A stretch of 32,161 bases of DNA, taken from the NCBI GenBank assembly GCA_027307405.1, contig DAHUXA010000025.1:1-32161 (forward strand), read 5' to 3'. A program made the translations under genes and the position numbers. Below, piece by piece: positions 1 through 9,582 of this stretch; the stretch's first letter is position 1; every line of letters begins with the position of its first letter. This DNA comes from Hyphomicrobiales bacterium (lineage in GTDB: Bacteria > Pseudomonadota > Alphaproteobacteria > Rhizobiales > Xanthobacteraceae). The notes under the pieces are model-generated. The model did no database searches. It had not been told where the DNA came from and was given only the letters and a program-made list of their open reading frames with translations.

Positions 1-183
1 GACTGGTTCGAGACCGATTCCAAGGGCTCGCAGCATCGCGGTCCCGGTCTCGGGCTATCTCTCGTACGCTCTTTCGTCGAGTTGCATGGCGGAACGGTGA
101 CGATTGATTCCGCTCCCGGGCAGGGCACCACCGTTACCTGCGTGTTTCCTGTAGAGCATATCGCCAAGCAAACGGCGGCATAG
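1..183 (+). CDS. Sensor histidine kinase, C-terminal end (partial)
   Basis: Frame 1 is open from the first base to a TAG at 181-183 and gives the last 60 residues of a protein that starts outside the window. The residues include RGPGLGLSLVRSFVELHGG and then APGQGTTV, which are the G2 box and final strands of a HATPase_c domain. In this family that fold binds ATP and phosphorylates a dimerisation-domain histidine. The sensor domain and the phosphorylated His lie upstream and cannot be seen. The protein ends about 20 residues after the ATPase fold, so no receiver domain is fused at this end. The 98 nt to the next gene hold no recognised element. The family call is secure; the signal sensed is unknown. 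Confidence 0.85.
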   Translation, partial: DWFETDSKGSQHRGPGLGLSLVRSFVELHGGTVTIDSAPGQGTTVTCVFPVEHIAKQTAA

Positions 184-281
184 AAGCACCAAGCTCTGGG
201 CGCTGGTTTATGCGCGTGCGATTCTGGCGTGGGACTGCGTCATCCGTTTATAACGGTAGCGATCTTGCAGCGGATGATTCG

Positions 282-1700
282 ATGTTTCCTACCAGCTCCG
301 CCGATTACAGCTTTACGGCGACCATCGCCGACGAGGCCGCAACCTATTCGCTGATGACAGACGTCGCCGCCATCATTGAGCCTGGCGATGTGATCACCCT
401 GTCCGGGGATCTCGGTGCCGGCAAGACCACATTTGCCAGAGCTCTTATCCGCTATCTCGCCGGTGACGATACCATCGAAGTGCCGAGCCCGACTTTCACG
501 CTGACACAGACCTACACTCTGCCGCGTTTTGCCGTTGTTCACGCCGACCTTTATCGGCTTGCAGGGTCAGCTGAGTTGACCGAGTTAGGCTTTGATGATG
601 CGCCCGAGGATGCGGTGACCCTGATCGAATGGCCGGATCGCGCAGCCGGTCATCTGCCACCCGATCGGCTCGACATCGCTTTGACGCTGGAACCACAGAA
701 TGGGCCGAATGCTCGCACCGTTCGCATCACCGGTTACGGCACCTTCGCGCCAAAGGCTGAACGCATTCTGATGATCCGACGCTTCCTCGATCGTTCGGAC
801 TTCGGCCGGGCCGAGCGCCGGCGCATTCAAGGCGATGCCTCGACCCGCAGTTACGAACGGCTCAATCGCGATGGCGCAACCTATGTCTTGATGAATTCAC
901 CGAAGCGGCCCGACGGGCCCCCCGTTCTTGGCGGCAAGTCTTACAGTGCGATCGCGCATCTGGCGGAAAGTGTCACGCCGTTTGTCGCCATGGCGCTTGC
1001 CTTGCGCGCACGTGGGTTCTCGGCGCCCGCAATCTTCGCTGCCGATCGGGAGGCTGGCCTGTTGGTGATCGAGGATCTCGGCGATGAGCTGATGGTCAAA
1101 GATGATCCACCGGCCCCGATCGAATCGCGCTACGAGATGGCGACCGATCTCCTCGCCGAATTGCATCAAGAGACGTTGCAAGACGTGTTGCCGGTTGAGC
1201 CAGGCGTCACCTATCGGCTACCTCGCTACGACATGGACGCTTTCCTGATCGAGGCGGAGTTACTGCTCGAGTGGTTTCTGCCGAAGCTCGAAGTCAGAAT
1301 TTCCGGCGCCAAGCGCGACGCTTATCGGGCGCTCTGGCGCGCTGCCTTGCTCCCGATAACAGGTGGTAGTGCGCAGACTTGGGTGTTACGTGACTTTCAT
1401 TCGCCCAATCTTCTGTGGCTGCCCGAGCGCGAGGGCACCGCTCGCATTGGCTTGCTCGACTTCCAGGATGCGGTGATGGGTCCAGCCGCATACGATGTTG
1501 CATCCTTGTTGCAGGACGCACGCGTTGACGTGCCGGAAATGATGGAGATCGGGTTACTGTCGCGATACACCCGCGCGCGCCGATCCGCCGATGCTGCTTT
1601 CGACGCTCCAGCTTTCGCGCGCGCCTATGCGACACTTGCCGCGCAGCGCGCATCCAAAATCCTCGGTATCTTCGCGCGGCTGGAGCGACGTGACCACTAG
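282..1700 (+). CDS. TsaE-AmgK fusion protein, C-terminally truncated by an in-frame TAG
   Basis: This is a two-domain protein. Residues about 10-150 are TsaE, the ATPase of the tRNA t6A37 threonylcarbamoyl complex, with Walker A SGDLGAGKTT at 41-50, then SPTFTLTQTY, HADLYRL and LIEWPDR. Residues about 160-472 are an aminoglycoside-phosphotransferase-fold sugar kinase of the AmgK type, which makes MurNAc/GlcNAc 1-phosphate in peptidoglycan recycling. It has QGDASTRSYERL, catalytic VLRDFHSPN (Asp371) and metal-binding LLDFQDA (Asp393). The start is set at ATG 282, because the 24 codons before it do not resemble the family. Translation stops at TAG 1698-1700 after RLERRDH, yet the same frame stays open for 39 more codons that look like the normal AmgK C-terminus. 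murU follows and supports the recycling role. TsaE should be unaffected; AmgK activity is uncertain. Confidence 0.85.
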   Translation: MFPTSSADYSFTATIADEAATYSLMTDVAAIIEPGDVITLSGDLGAGKTTFARALIRYLAGDDTIEVPSPTFTLTQTYTLPRFAVVHADLYRLAGSAELTELGFDDAPEDAVTLIEWPDRAAGHLPPDRLDIALTLEPQNGPNARTVRITGYGTFAPKAERILMIRRFLDRSDFGRAERRRIQGDASTRSYERLNRDGATYVLMNSPKRPDGPPVLGGKSYSAIAHLAESVTPFVAMALALRARGFSAPAIFAADREAGLLVIEDLGDELMVKDDPPAPIESRYEMATDLLAELHQETLQDVLPVEPGVTYRLPRYDMDAFLIEAELLLEWFLPKLEVRISGAKRDAYRALWRAALLPITGGSAQTWVLRDFHSPNLLWLPEREGTARIGLLDFQDAVMGPAAYDVASLLQDARVDVPEMMEIGLLSRYTRARRSADAAFDAPAFARAYATLAAQRASKILGIFARLERRDH

Positions 1701-1820
1701 CCGCAATACTTGCGTCATCTCCCGCGCGTTTGGGCCTATCTGCAGCGCTCGCTGGCGCATCCCGCATTGGCGCCCCTTGCGGCGTGGTATCGCGCCAATG
1801 TGCCGCCGCTGAAAGTCTGA
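1701..1820 (+). pseudogene. Stranded C-terminal coding remnant of AmgK
   Basis: Directly after the TAG and in the same frame there are 39 sense codons and a TGA at 1818-1820. They encode PQYLRHLPRVWAYLQRSLAH followed by a short tail ending ANVPPLKV. From memory of the family, AmgK-type kinases usually continue from a DGKPQYLRH-like stretch into exactly such a helical end. The remnant ends 3 nt before the murU start, which is the spacing expected for an intact operon gene. One base change (for example AAG to TAG) would explain the break. Confidence 0.75.
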
Positions 1821-1823
1821 CGG

Positions 1824-2561
1824 ATGGTCTCACCACAAATAAAAGTCGTTCCGCGCCGCGCCATGATTCTCGCCGCAGGGCTTGGCACGCGTATGCGTCC
1901 ACTCACGGACACGCTCCCGAAACCATTGGTGAAAGTTGCCGGCAGGCCGCTCATCGACCATGTGCTGGATCGACTGGCGGAGGCTGGCGTTGAACGCGCG
2001 GTCGTCAACGTGCACCACCTTGCCGATCAGATGCAGCACCATCTGGCGCACCGAAAGAAACCGGAGATCGTTATCTCCGACGAGCGCGGACTGCTGCTCG
2101 GCACCGGCGGCGGCGTCAAGAAGGCCTTGTCCCAATTGGGCGATACGCCTTTCTTTCACGTCAATTCCGACACCATTTGGATTGATGGCGTAAAGCCCAA
2201 TCTCGCGCGGCTCGCCGAGGCCTTCGACCCTCTCGAAATGGACGCACTATTGCTGCTTGCACCCACGGCCGGCAGCATCGGCTATTCCGGGCGTGGCGAC
2301 TTCGCCATGGCGGCCGACGGTCGTTTGCACAAGCGGGCCGAGCAGGAGGTCGCGCCCTTCGTCTATGCCGGCGCCGCAATTCTGTCGCCCGCCCTGTTCA
2401 AGGGCGCACCGGACGGGGAACTTTCTTTGACGACATTGTTCGACAAAGCGTCGCAAGTACATCGTCTGTACGGTCTTCGGATGCAAGGCCTGTGGATGCA
2501 TGTCGGCTCGCCGGAGGCAATCGCCTTGGCAGAGGCCGCTATCAAGGCGAGCGCAACCTGA
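1824..2561 (+). CDS. murU: MurNAc/GlcNAc-1-phosphate uridylyltransferase-like nucleotidyltransferase (MurU)
   Basis: A 245-residue single-domain nucleotidyltransferase. The N-terminus carries the signature MILAAGLGTRMRPLTDTLPK, in which Gly/Arg bind the nucleotide phosphates and Lys the sugar phosphate. GTGGGVKKAL and HVNSDTIW, with the metal-binding Asp, follow near residues 90-115. MurU converts MurNAc-1-phosphate and UTP to UDP-MurNAc, which bypasses de novo synthesis and lowers fosfomycin sensitivity in pseudomonads. Its position right behind an AmgK domain is the main argument for this substrate; on sequence alone it could be another hexose-1-phosphate nucleotidyltransferase. The first ATG at 1824 is used, 13 residues before the signature, with no strong ribosome-binding site. 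Confidence 0.85.
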   Translation: MVSPQIKVVPRRAMILAAGLGTRMRPLTDTLPKPLVKVAGRPLIDHVLDRLAEAGVERAVVNVHHLADQMQHHLAHRKKPEIVISDERGLLLGTGGGVKKALSQLGDTPFFHVNSDTIWIDGVKPNLARLAEAFDPLEMDALLLLAPTAGSIGYSGRGDFAMAADGRLHKRAEQEVAPFVYAGAAILSPALFKGAPDGELSLTTLFDKASQVHRLYGLRMQGLWMHVGSPEAIALAEAAIKASAT

Positions 2562-2582
2562 ATTCTTCTGTATGCTTCACCG

Positions 2583-5500
2583 ATGACCACCGGCCCCAAC
2601 GTCTTCAACATTCCCGCGTCAGCGCCATTCCTGCCGGTGTTGATCGGGGCCCTGCGTGACGGCCGCCTGGTGAATGGCTTTCCGGCGTCGCGCGATCCGC
2701 TCGAGCTTGCACGCGCCACGCTCTATCTGCCGACCCGGCGGGCCTGCCAGCTGGCGCGCGACGCCTTCGTCGCCGTATTTGACGGACAAGCTGCGATCCT
2801 GCCGAGGATCGTCGCGCTCGGCGATCTCGACGAGGACGAGATAATTTTCGCTGAAACCGCGACTGCGGAGCTGGCCGAAGACGCGCTGGCGCTTCCGCCC
2901 GCGATCGGAAAACTCGACCGGCGGCTCTTGCTGGCGCAACTGATCGTGCGCTGGGCCGCCACGATCCGGCCTGAACAAGGCGCATCGCTGATCGCCAACA
3001 CACCCGCCGCCGCGCTCGCGCTCGCCGATGATCTTGCCCGGCTGATTGACGACGCCATCACCCGCAAGATGGACTGGCAGCGGCTCGACAGCCTGGTGCC
3101 GGATCAGTTCGACAAATATTGGCAGCTCACTCTCGACTTCCTCAAGATCGCCCGCGACTATTGGCCAGCGCGTCTCAAGGAAGAGGGCGCGACCGACGCC
3201 GCCGAGCGGCGCGACCGACTGATCGAGGCCGAGATGAAGCGCCTCGCCGGCAGCAATCAGCCAGTGATTGCCGCCGGTTCGACCGGTTCGATGCCGGCAA
3301 CGGCAAAGCTACTTGCCGCGATCGCGCAGCTCCCGAATGGCGCGGTTGTGCTGCCCGGACTCGACACCGTGCTCGACGAGGAATCGTGGCGCATGATCGC
3401 GGCCGACGCGGATGAGAAAAGCGGACCCGGCGTCGTGCATCCACAATTCGCCATGCAGGCCTTGCTGGCGCGGATCGGCATTGTGCGCGACGCCGTGAAG
3501 CAGCTTGCCGTTCCGGCCGCGCATGGGCGTGAGTTGCTGGCATCGGAAGCGATGCGGCCTGCCGCAACAACCGATCGCTGGCAAACCTGCTTCAAGGCCG
3601 TTGATTTCGCCGCCGCTGTCGACAAGGCAATGGACGGCTTGAGCGTGATCGAGACGGCCAACGCAGAAGAGGAAGCGCTGGCAATCGCGGTGTGCCTGCG
3701 CGAGGCGGTCGAGACCCCGCACAAGACTGCCGCGCTGGTGACGCCCGACCGCGGATCGGCACGGCGCGTTGTGGCCGCGCTAGAGCGTTGGCAGGTCGAG
3801 GTTGATGATTCCGGTGGCGATGCGCTCGCCGACACACCCGCCGGGACCTTTGCGCGCCTCGTGGCGGAAGCTGCAGTGGGAGGCCTCGAACCAGCGCCGC
3901 TGCTGGCGCTGCTCAAACATACCTTGTTGCGGCTCGGCGCCGAAGCCGACGCACATGCGCGTGCAATCGCGGCGCTCGAGCGCGCAGTGTTGCGCGGTCC
4001 TCGCCCGCGGCGCGGCTCGGCAGGCCTCTTGCATGCGCTTTCAAGCTTCAAGGCAACGCGCGATGAGCTGCACCGCAATGATCCGCGCAGCTTCGTGGTG
4101 GCGGCCGACCTTGATGCGGCCAAACGTCTGGTTGAAATGCTCGCGCAAGCGCTGGCCCCGTTGGAGGCACTCGGCCGCAATCTCCATAGCCTATTCACGC
4201 TGGTGCAAGCGCATGCCAAGGCGCTCGAGGCGCTTGCAGACGATGGCAAGGCGATTGCTGCGTACGCCGGCACCGACGGCCGGCAATTGCTGCGCGCTTT
4301 CGAGACACTCGCCGAAAGCCAGGCCTCGCAAACGCTTGAACTGGCGGCGGCCGATTACCCAGAGGTTTTTCATCTGCTCTTATCGGATCGGGCCGAGCGG
4401 CGTGCCGAAATCGGCAATCCGCGCGTACGGATTTTCGGCCTGCTGGAAGCGCGGCTGCAGAACGTCGACCGCATTGTGCTCGGCGGCCTCAATGAGAGCA
4501 CCTGGCCGCCCGATACCCGCAGCGATCCGTGGCTGAGCCGTCCCATGCGGCTTGATCTCGGCCTCAATCTGCCGGAGCTCCGCATCGGTCTGTCGGCGCA
4601 TGACTTCGCGCAAGCACTAGGCGCGCCCGAGGTCATCCTCACACGCGCCGCCAAGCAGGCGGGCGCGCCAACGGTCAGTTCCCGTTTCATGCAGCGTCTG
4701 GCGGCAGTCTCCGGCGAAAGGCGCTGGCAAGCAGCCAAGGCGCGCGGCGCTATCTATACGAATTACGTGCGCGCGCTGGATCATCCCGCCAAGGTTTCGC
4801 CTGCGCCGCGACCGCAACCGGTGCCGCCGCCGGAGGCGCGGCCAGCGCAATTGAGCGTCACCGACATCGAGAATTGGCTGCGCGATCCCTACACGATCTA
4901 CGCCAAACATGTGCTGCGGCTATTCCCGCTCGAAGCTGTCGACACGCCGCCCGGCGCAGCCGACCGTGGCACTTTCATTCATGAAGCGATCGGCGAATTC
5001 ACAAAGACGTTCGCCGATGCGTTGCCCGCAGATGTTACGCGCGAGCTTGTTGCGCGCGGCGAGAAGTATTTCGCCCCGCTGAAAGACTACGAAGAAGCGC
5101 GCGCATTCTGGTGGACGCGTTTCCTGCGCATTGCCGGCTGGTTCCAAGGCTGGGAACGCGAGCGCCGCGCCGGCGCGACCAAGATCTTCGCCGAGCTTTC
5201 CGGAAAGCATTCGATCGCGCTCGGCAAGGCCGGATTCCTTCTTACGGCGCGCGCCGACCGCATCGAGCGGCGCGCCGACGGCAGCTACGCCATCCTTGAC
5301 TACAAGACCGGACAGCCGCCGACCGAGCCGCAAGTGCGCAGCGGATTGGCGCCGCAACTTACTCTGGAAGCGGCCATTCTGCGCAACGGCGGCTTCCCCG
5401 GCATTGCCGCCGGCTCCGTGTCCGAGATCGGTTATGTGCGGTTGAAGGGCGGAGATCCGCCGGGTGAACCAAAGACCATCAGGTTCACCGACGGCACGCC

Positions 5501-5684
5501 CGACAGCTGCGCCGACATCGCGTTGCAGAAACTCACCGGCATTGCACAAAGATTTCTTGTCGGCGGCGAACCATACCGTTCGCTCGTCCACCCGATGTGG
5601 AAGAAGCACTACGGCGATTACGACCATCTCGCGCGCGTCAAGGAATGGGCGGCCTCCGGTGGCGAAAGCGAGGTGGACCCGTGA
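2583..5684 (+). CDS. addB: Double-strand break repair protein AddB
   Basis: A 1033-residue protein starting VFNIPASAPFLPVL. This matches the N-terminus of alphaproteobacterial AddB, an inactivated helicase-like subunit that partners AddA. The C-terminal third holds a PD-(D/E)XK nuclease domain: GTFIHEAIGEF near residue 800, then AILDYKTGQPP with the catalytic Asp and Lys, then APQLTLEAAI. In the AddAB complex each subunit cuts one strand at a DNA end, preparing 3' tails for RecA. No Cys cluster of the Bacillus iron-sulphur type is visible. It lies 21 nt after murU and overlaps addA by 4 nt (GTGA), so the two are translationally coupled. Length and order are normal. Confidence 0.95.
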   Translation: MTTGPNVFNIPASAPFLPVLIGALRDGRLVNGFPASRDPLELARATLYLPTRRACQLARDAFVAVFDGQAAILPRIVALGDLDEDEIIFAETATAELAEDALALPPAIGKLDRRLLLAQLIVRWAATIRPEQGASLIANTPAAALALADDLARLIDDAITRKMDWQRLDSLVPDQFDKYWQLTLDFLKIARDYWPARLKEEGATDAAERRDRLIEAEMKRLAGSNQPVIAAGSTGSMPATAKLLAAIAQLPNGAVVLPGLDTVLDEESWRMIAADADEKSGPGVVHPQFAMQALLARIGIVRDAVKQLAVPAAHGRELLASEAMRPAATTDRWQTCFKAVDFAAAVDKAMDGLSVIETANAEEEALAIAVCLREAVETPHKTAALVTPDRGSARRVVAALERWQVEVDDSGGDALADTPAGTFARLVAEAAVGGLEPAPLLALLKHTLLRLGAEADAHARAIAALERAVLRGPRPRRGSAGLLHALSSFKATRDELHRNDPRSFVVAADLDAAKRLVEMLAQALAPLEALGRNLHSLFTLVQAHAKALEALADDGKAIAAYAGTDGRQLLRAFETLAESQASQTLELAAADYPEVFHLLLSDRAERRAEIGNPRVRIFGLLEARLQNVDRIVLGGLNESTWPPDTRSDPWLSRPMRLDLGLNLPELRIGLSAHDFAQALGAPEVILTRAAKQAGAPTVSSRFMQRLAAVSGERRWQAAKARGAIYTNYVRALDHPAKVSPAPRPQPVPPPEARPAQLSVTDIENWLRDPYTIYAKHVLRLFPLEAVDTPPGAADRGTFIHEAIGEFTKTFADALPADVTRELVARGEKYFAPLKDYEEARAFWWTRFLRIAGWFQGWERERRAGATKIFAELSGKHSIALGKAGFLLTARADRIERRADGSYAILDYKTGQPPTEPQVRSGLAPQLTLEAAILRNGGFPGIAAGSVSEIGYVRLKGGDPPGEPKTIRFTDGTPDSCADIALQKLTGIAQRFLVGGEPYRSLVHPMWKKHYGDYDHLARVKEWAASGGESEVDP

Positions 5685-8600
5685 GCCTCGCCCGTCAGGT
5701 TCCGGATGCCGCCAAGGCCCGCCAGATCGCGGCCGCCGATCCCGAGCGCTCGGTATTCGTCTCCGCCAATGCCGGCTCCGGCAAGACACATGTGCTGGTG
5801 CAGCGAGTCATCAATCTGCTGCTGCGCGGCGAAGACCCGGCGAAGATCCTGTGCATCACCTTTACCAAGGCTGCCGCCGCCAACATGGCGACCCGCGTGT
5901 TCAACACGCTCGCGGAATGGACTGCCCTCGACGACGACGCGCTCGACGAGAAGATCAGGCTCGCCACCGGCAAGGCGCCCGACGCAGCACGGCGCGCTAT
6001 CGCGCGACGGCTGTTCGCCAATGCGCTGGAAACGCCGGGTGGGCTGAAGGTGCAGACCATTCACGCGTTCTGCACGCGCCTGCTGCACCAGTTTCCATTC
6101 GAAGCCGACGTGGCGGCCCGCTTCGAGGTGCTCGACGAGGCCGCAACCTCGCAACTGCTCAACGAGCTCACACTGGAAGTGCTGCTTGAAGGCGCCACCA
6201 AACCTGACGGCGCGCTCGGCAAGGCGCTGGCCGCCGCCATCACCGCCGCGGCCGATGTCACCTTCAAGGAGGTGATCGCGGAAACGATCGGCAAGCGCGA
6301 CCTGATCACGGAGTGGACCGGGCGCGCCGGCGGCGTCCAGCAGGCGATCGATGAATTGTCCGGGACTTTCGGGCTAGCGCCAGGTGACAGCATCCAAGCC
6401 ATTGAACACGAATACCTTTCTGCCTCGCTCATTCCCCCGAGCGAATGGCCGGCTTTGATCGATGTCTTTTCTACAGGCTCCAAAACCGACAAGGAGCGTG
6501 CCGATTCACTCTCCAGCGCTGTGCGCTCTGCGGGGCGCGAACGGCTCGAAAATTATCTCGATGTGTTTTGCACCGGCGATCGCCGAGGCCGCGCCAGTGT
6601 CCTGACCAAGAAGCTTGCCGATGCCAATCCGCAATGGGCAGCGCGCCTTAACGCTGAAAGAGAGCGCGTGTGCCAATTGCTCGCGCGCGAATTCGCCCTG
6701 CACGCGCGCGATCGCAGCGCGGCGCTGATCACGGTCGCTGCAGCGGTGATAGACCGCTATCGCGCGGAAAAAGACCGCCGCGGCCGGCTCGACTACGAGG
6801 ACCTGATCGACAAGGCCCTTATCCTGCTCCGCGATGCGTCCACCAAGAGCACCGCGGCGGCCTGGGTGCTCTACAAGCTCGATCTCGGCATCAACCACGT
6901 GCTCGTCGACGAGGCGCAGGACACCAGCGACAAGCAATGGGAGATCATCAAGATCCTCGTTGCCGAATTCCTGCCGGGTGGCGCGCGCGACAATGTGCGC
7001 CGTACATTGTTTGCGGTCGGTGATGAAAAGCAATCGATCTTCTCGTTCCAGGGAGCGGTGCCGCACAAATTCGCTGAAATGCGCGATCATTTCCGCGCGC
7101 TGCACGAGACGAGCGAAGTCGCGTTTGCGGTCGAACGGCTCGACTTTTCATTCCGCTCCGCGATCGGCGTACTCAACGCCGTCGATCTGGTGTTCAAGCA
7201 GCCTGCCGCATTCCGCGGATTGACCGCCGATCCGACCTGGACCGTGCATCAGGCCTTGCCGGATGCGGTGCCTGGTGAAGTCGAAATCTGGGAACTGACC
7301 GGGCCTGACGAGAAAGACGCCGGCAAGGAAGGCTGGGACGCGCCGTTCGACACCACCAGCGAGACCAGCCCCTCGGTCAAGCTTGCTGCCAAGATCGCAG
7401 GCACCGTGAAAGGCTGGATCGCGAAGGGCACGCGGCCGCGAGAGGTACTAATCCTGGTACGGCAGCGCGGCCCGATGTTCGAGGCGGTGATTCGCGCCCT
7501 CAAGCGGGCGCAGATCGAGGTCGCGGGCGCTGACCGGCTGGTGCTGACAGAACACATCGCGATTATGGACCTGTTGGTGCTCGGCGACGCATTGCTGTTG
7601 CCGGACGATGATCTCGCCCTGGCGACCGTGTTAAAAAGTCCGCTGTTCGGTTTCGATGACGAGAAGCTTTATAGACTTGCGTATCAGCGCAAGGGGCCAT
7701 TGCGGTCGGCGCTGCGCGCAAAAGCCGGTGAAGATGCGGCATTTGACGCAGCCTCGTCGACGCTCGACGCGTTGGCGCAAAAGGCGCGCATTTTGTCGCC
7801 GTTTGCGTTCTACGCACACGTGCTCGGAGCACGTAAAGGGGGCGCGCAATTTCTGACGCGACTTGGCATTGAGGCCTCCGACCCCCTCGATGAATTTCTC
7901 GACCTGGCGCTGTCTTACGAGCAACGTGAGACACCGTCGCTGCAGGGCTTCCTCAATTGGATTCGGGCGGCGCAGAGCGAAGTGAAGCGCGACATGGAGA
8001 TGGCGCGCGACGAAGTGCGCGTGATGACCGTGCACGGCGCCAAGGGACTTGAAGCAAGAAACGTCATTCTCATCGATCACACCACGACCCGGCCGGAAGG
8101 GGCGCATCCGCCGCGTCTGCTGATCGCGCCGATCACCGGCGCGCCGCCTGATGCGACCGCTTTGATCTGGGGTGTCGCCAAGGACAAGGATGCCGGACCG
8201 ATGGCGCAGGCACGCACGCAGGCGATCGAAGCGGCACGCGACGAATATCGCCGCCTTTTGTATGTCGGGCTGACGCGCGCCGAGGAGCGATTGATTGTTT
8301 GCGGTGCCAAGGGCGTCAATAAAGCGCCCGAAGGCTGTTGGCACGACCTCGTGCTTAGCGCGCTGCAACCCCTGTCGGAAGAAGACAGCGACGGCGACGG
8401 CAAGATCTGGCGTTTCCGCAAGGGCGCTCCGACTGTAACGGATGACGGCCCACCTGCACCGAAGCAGCAGGTATTACTGCCGTCATGGCTCACGGCGAAC
8501 GCGCTCCCTTCGCCGCCGGCGATGGCAGTCCTGCGGCCATCCGATCCGACCGACGACGAGCCACGCCGTGTCGCCGGCAGCACCGAGCGAGAGTCGGCGC

Positions 8601-9115
8601 GCCTGCGCGGCACGCTGTCGCACCGCTTGTTGCAGTCACTGCCGGATATCCCGGTGGCGCAAAGAAAAAAAGTGGCGGGCCAATTCCTTTCGCGCAGAGG
8701 TGACGGACTATCGGCCGACCAGCGCGCGGTTCTGCTTCGGGAGGTGCTGCTTCTGATCGAGAGTAAGGACTTCGCCGCACTGTTCGCGCCCGGCAGCCGT
8801 GCCGAGGTTCCGATCGTTGGCAAGCTCACAATCTCTGGCACGGATAAACGCGTGTCCGGCCAAGTCGATCGCCTCGCCGTCACGAAAGACGCGGTTTTGA
8901 TCGCCGATTTCAAGACCAACCGGCCAGCGCCGCGAAAAATCGACGAGGTGCCGCCAGGCTACGTCCGCCAGCTTGCGCTCTATCGCGCGCTCCTTATGAA
9001 ATTGTACCCAGACCGCCCCGTTCGCGCCGCCCTGATCTGGACGGAAGTACCTGATCTTATGGAGCTTTCCCCAGATACCCTTGAGGGCGCCCTCGATCGG
9101 GTCACCTCCGCGTGA
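5681..9115 (+). CDS. addA: Double-strand break repair helicase AddA
   Basis: A UvrD-type (SF1A) helicase with a C-terminal nuclease, 1144 residues. Walker A is [11 protein letters not shown] at about 29-39. Also visible are motif Ia ([12 protein letters not shown]), motif II ([15 protein letters not shown]), motif III ([13 protein letters not shown]), motif V ([14 protein letters not shown]) and motif VI ([13 protein letters not shown]). The nuclease motif [12 protein letters not shown] is near residue 1075 with QLALYRALL after it. The start is GTG 5681: the overlap GTGA with addB and the GAGGTGGA ribosome-binding site just before it favour it over an in-frame ATG 84 bases upstream inside addB. 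AddA supplies 3'-5' translocation and one nuclease site of AddAB. Confidence 0.95.
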   Translation: MSLARQVPDAAKARQIAAADPERSVFVSANAGSGKTHVLVQRVINLLLRGEDPAKILCITFTKAAAANMATRVFNTLAEWTALDDDALDEKIRLATGKAPDAARRAIARRLFANALETPGGLKVQTIHAFCTRLLHQFPFEADVAARFEVLDEAATSQLLNELTLEVLLEGATKPDGALGKALAAAITAAADVTFKEVIAETIGKRDLITEWTGRAGGVQQAIDELSGTFGLAPGDSIQAIEHEYLSASLIPPSEWPALIDVFSTGSKTDKERADSLSSAVRSAGRERLENYLDVFCTGDRRGRASVLTKKLADANPQWAARLNAERERVCQLLAREFALHARDRSAALITVAAAVIDRYRAEKDRRGRLDYEDLIDKALILLRDASTKSTAAAWVLYKLDLGINHVLVDEAQDTSDKQWEIIKILVAEFLPGGARDNVRRTLFAVGDEKQSIFSFQGAVPHKFAEMRDHFRALHETSEVAFAVERLDFSFRSAIGVLNAVDLVFKQPAAFRGLTADPTWTVHQALPDAVPGEVEIWELTGPDEKDAGKEGWDAPFDTTSETSPSVKLAAKIAGTVKGWIAKGTRPREVLILVRQRGPMFEAVIRALKRAQIEVAGADRLVLTEHIAIMDLLVLGDALLLPDDDLALATVLKSPLFGFDDEKLYRLAYQRKGPLRSALRAKAGEDAAFDAASSTLDALAQKARILSPFAFYAHVLGARKGGAQFLTRLGIEASDPLDEFLDLALSYEQRETPSLQGFLNWIRAAQSEVKRDMEMARDEVRVMTVHGAKGLEARNVILIDHTTTRPEGAHPPRLLIAPITGAPPDATALIWGVAKDKDAGPMAQARTQAIEAARDEYRRLLYVGLTRAEERLIVCGAKGVNKAPEGCWHDLVLSALQPLSEEDSDGDGKIWRFRKGAPTVTDDGPPAPKQQVLLPSWLTANALPSPPAMAVLRPSDPTDDEPRRVAGSTERESARLRGTLSHRLLQSLPDIPVAQRKKVAGQFLSRRGDGLSADQRAVLLREVLLLIESKDFAALFAPGSRAEVPIVGKLTISGTDKRVSGQVDRLAVTKDAVLIADFKTNRPAPRKIDEVPPGYVRQLALYRALLMKLYPDRPVRAALIWTEVPDLMELSPDTLEGALDRVTSA

Positions 9116-9209
9116 GAGCGCCTTGACGGTGCGGGACCGCATTCATAGCTTCCTGCCCTCGCAATTTTGGGGAGCGATTCTCCCCGCCCAATCACAAGAG
9201 GTAATCGTC

Positions 9210-9530
9210 ATGGCCGTCGGCAAAGTGTCGGACTCCAGCTTTGAATCGGACGTGTTGAAATCTGCCGAACCGGTCGTCGTCGACTTCTGGGCGGAATGGT
9301 GCGGTCCCTGCCGTATGATCGCTCCGGCGCTGGAAGAAATCGCGGGCCAGCTCGGCAACAAGGTCAAGATCGTCAAGCTCAACGTCGACGAGAATCCAAA
9401 TACCGCCGCCAAATATGGCATCATGTCGATCCCGACGCTGATGCTGTTCAAGAACGGCGAGATTGCTTCGCGCCAAGTCGGCGCCGCGCCGAAACAGAAG
9501 CTGCATCAGTGGATCAGCGGCGCAGTCTAG
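9210..9530 (+). CDS. trxA: Thioredoxin
   Basis: A 106-residue thioredoxin with the redox motif WCGPC (Cys31, Cys34), DFWAEW before it and the cis-proline turn SIPT in the expected place. The ATG at 9210 has AGAGGT 7 nt upstream, which sets the start; a longer in-frame opening from 9081 overlaps addA and is not family-like. It is the general cytoplasmic disulphide reductase, serving ribonucleotide reductase, PAPS reductase and others. It follows addA after a 94-nt gap, so it may be co-transcribed or have its own promoter, and it is closed by the perfect hairpin at 9551-9578. Confidence 0.97.
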   Translation: MAVGKVSDSSFESDVLKSAEPVVVDFWAEWCGPCRMIAPALEEIAGQLGNKVKIVKLNVDENPNTAAKYGIMSIPTLMLFKNGEIASRQVGAAPKQKLHQWISGAV

Positions 9531-9550
9531 CGGCGCAAAAAAGTTTTTCC

Positions 9551-9578
9551 AAACGGCCGGCCCAGAGGCCGGCCGTTT
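9551..9578. terminator. Bidirectional hairpin terminator between trxA and folC
   Basis: A perfect 12-bp stem (AAACGGCCGGCC / GGCCGGCCGTTT) with loop CAGA sits between the convergent ends of trxA (+) and folC (-). Each strand ends the stem in TTT. On the - strand a CTTTTTTG tract follows about 8 nt further on. The position supports termination from both sides, although the U-tracts are modest. Confidence 0.65.
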
Positions 9579-9582
9579 CGAT

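Noticed and set aside
3257-4273. A 338-codon open frame on the - strand inside addB.
   Set aside because: It is the antisense shadow of addB, rich in Ala/Ser with no family motif; GC-rich DNA keeps this frame open by chance.
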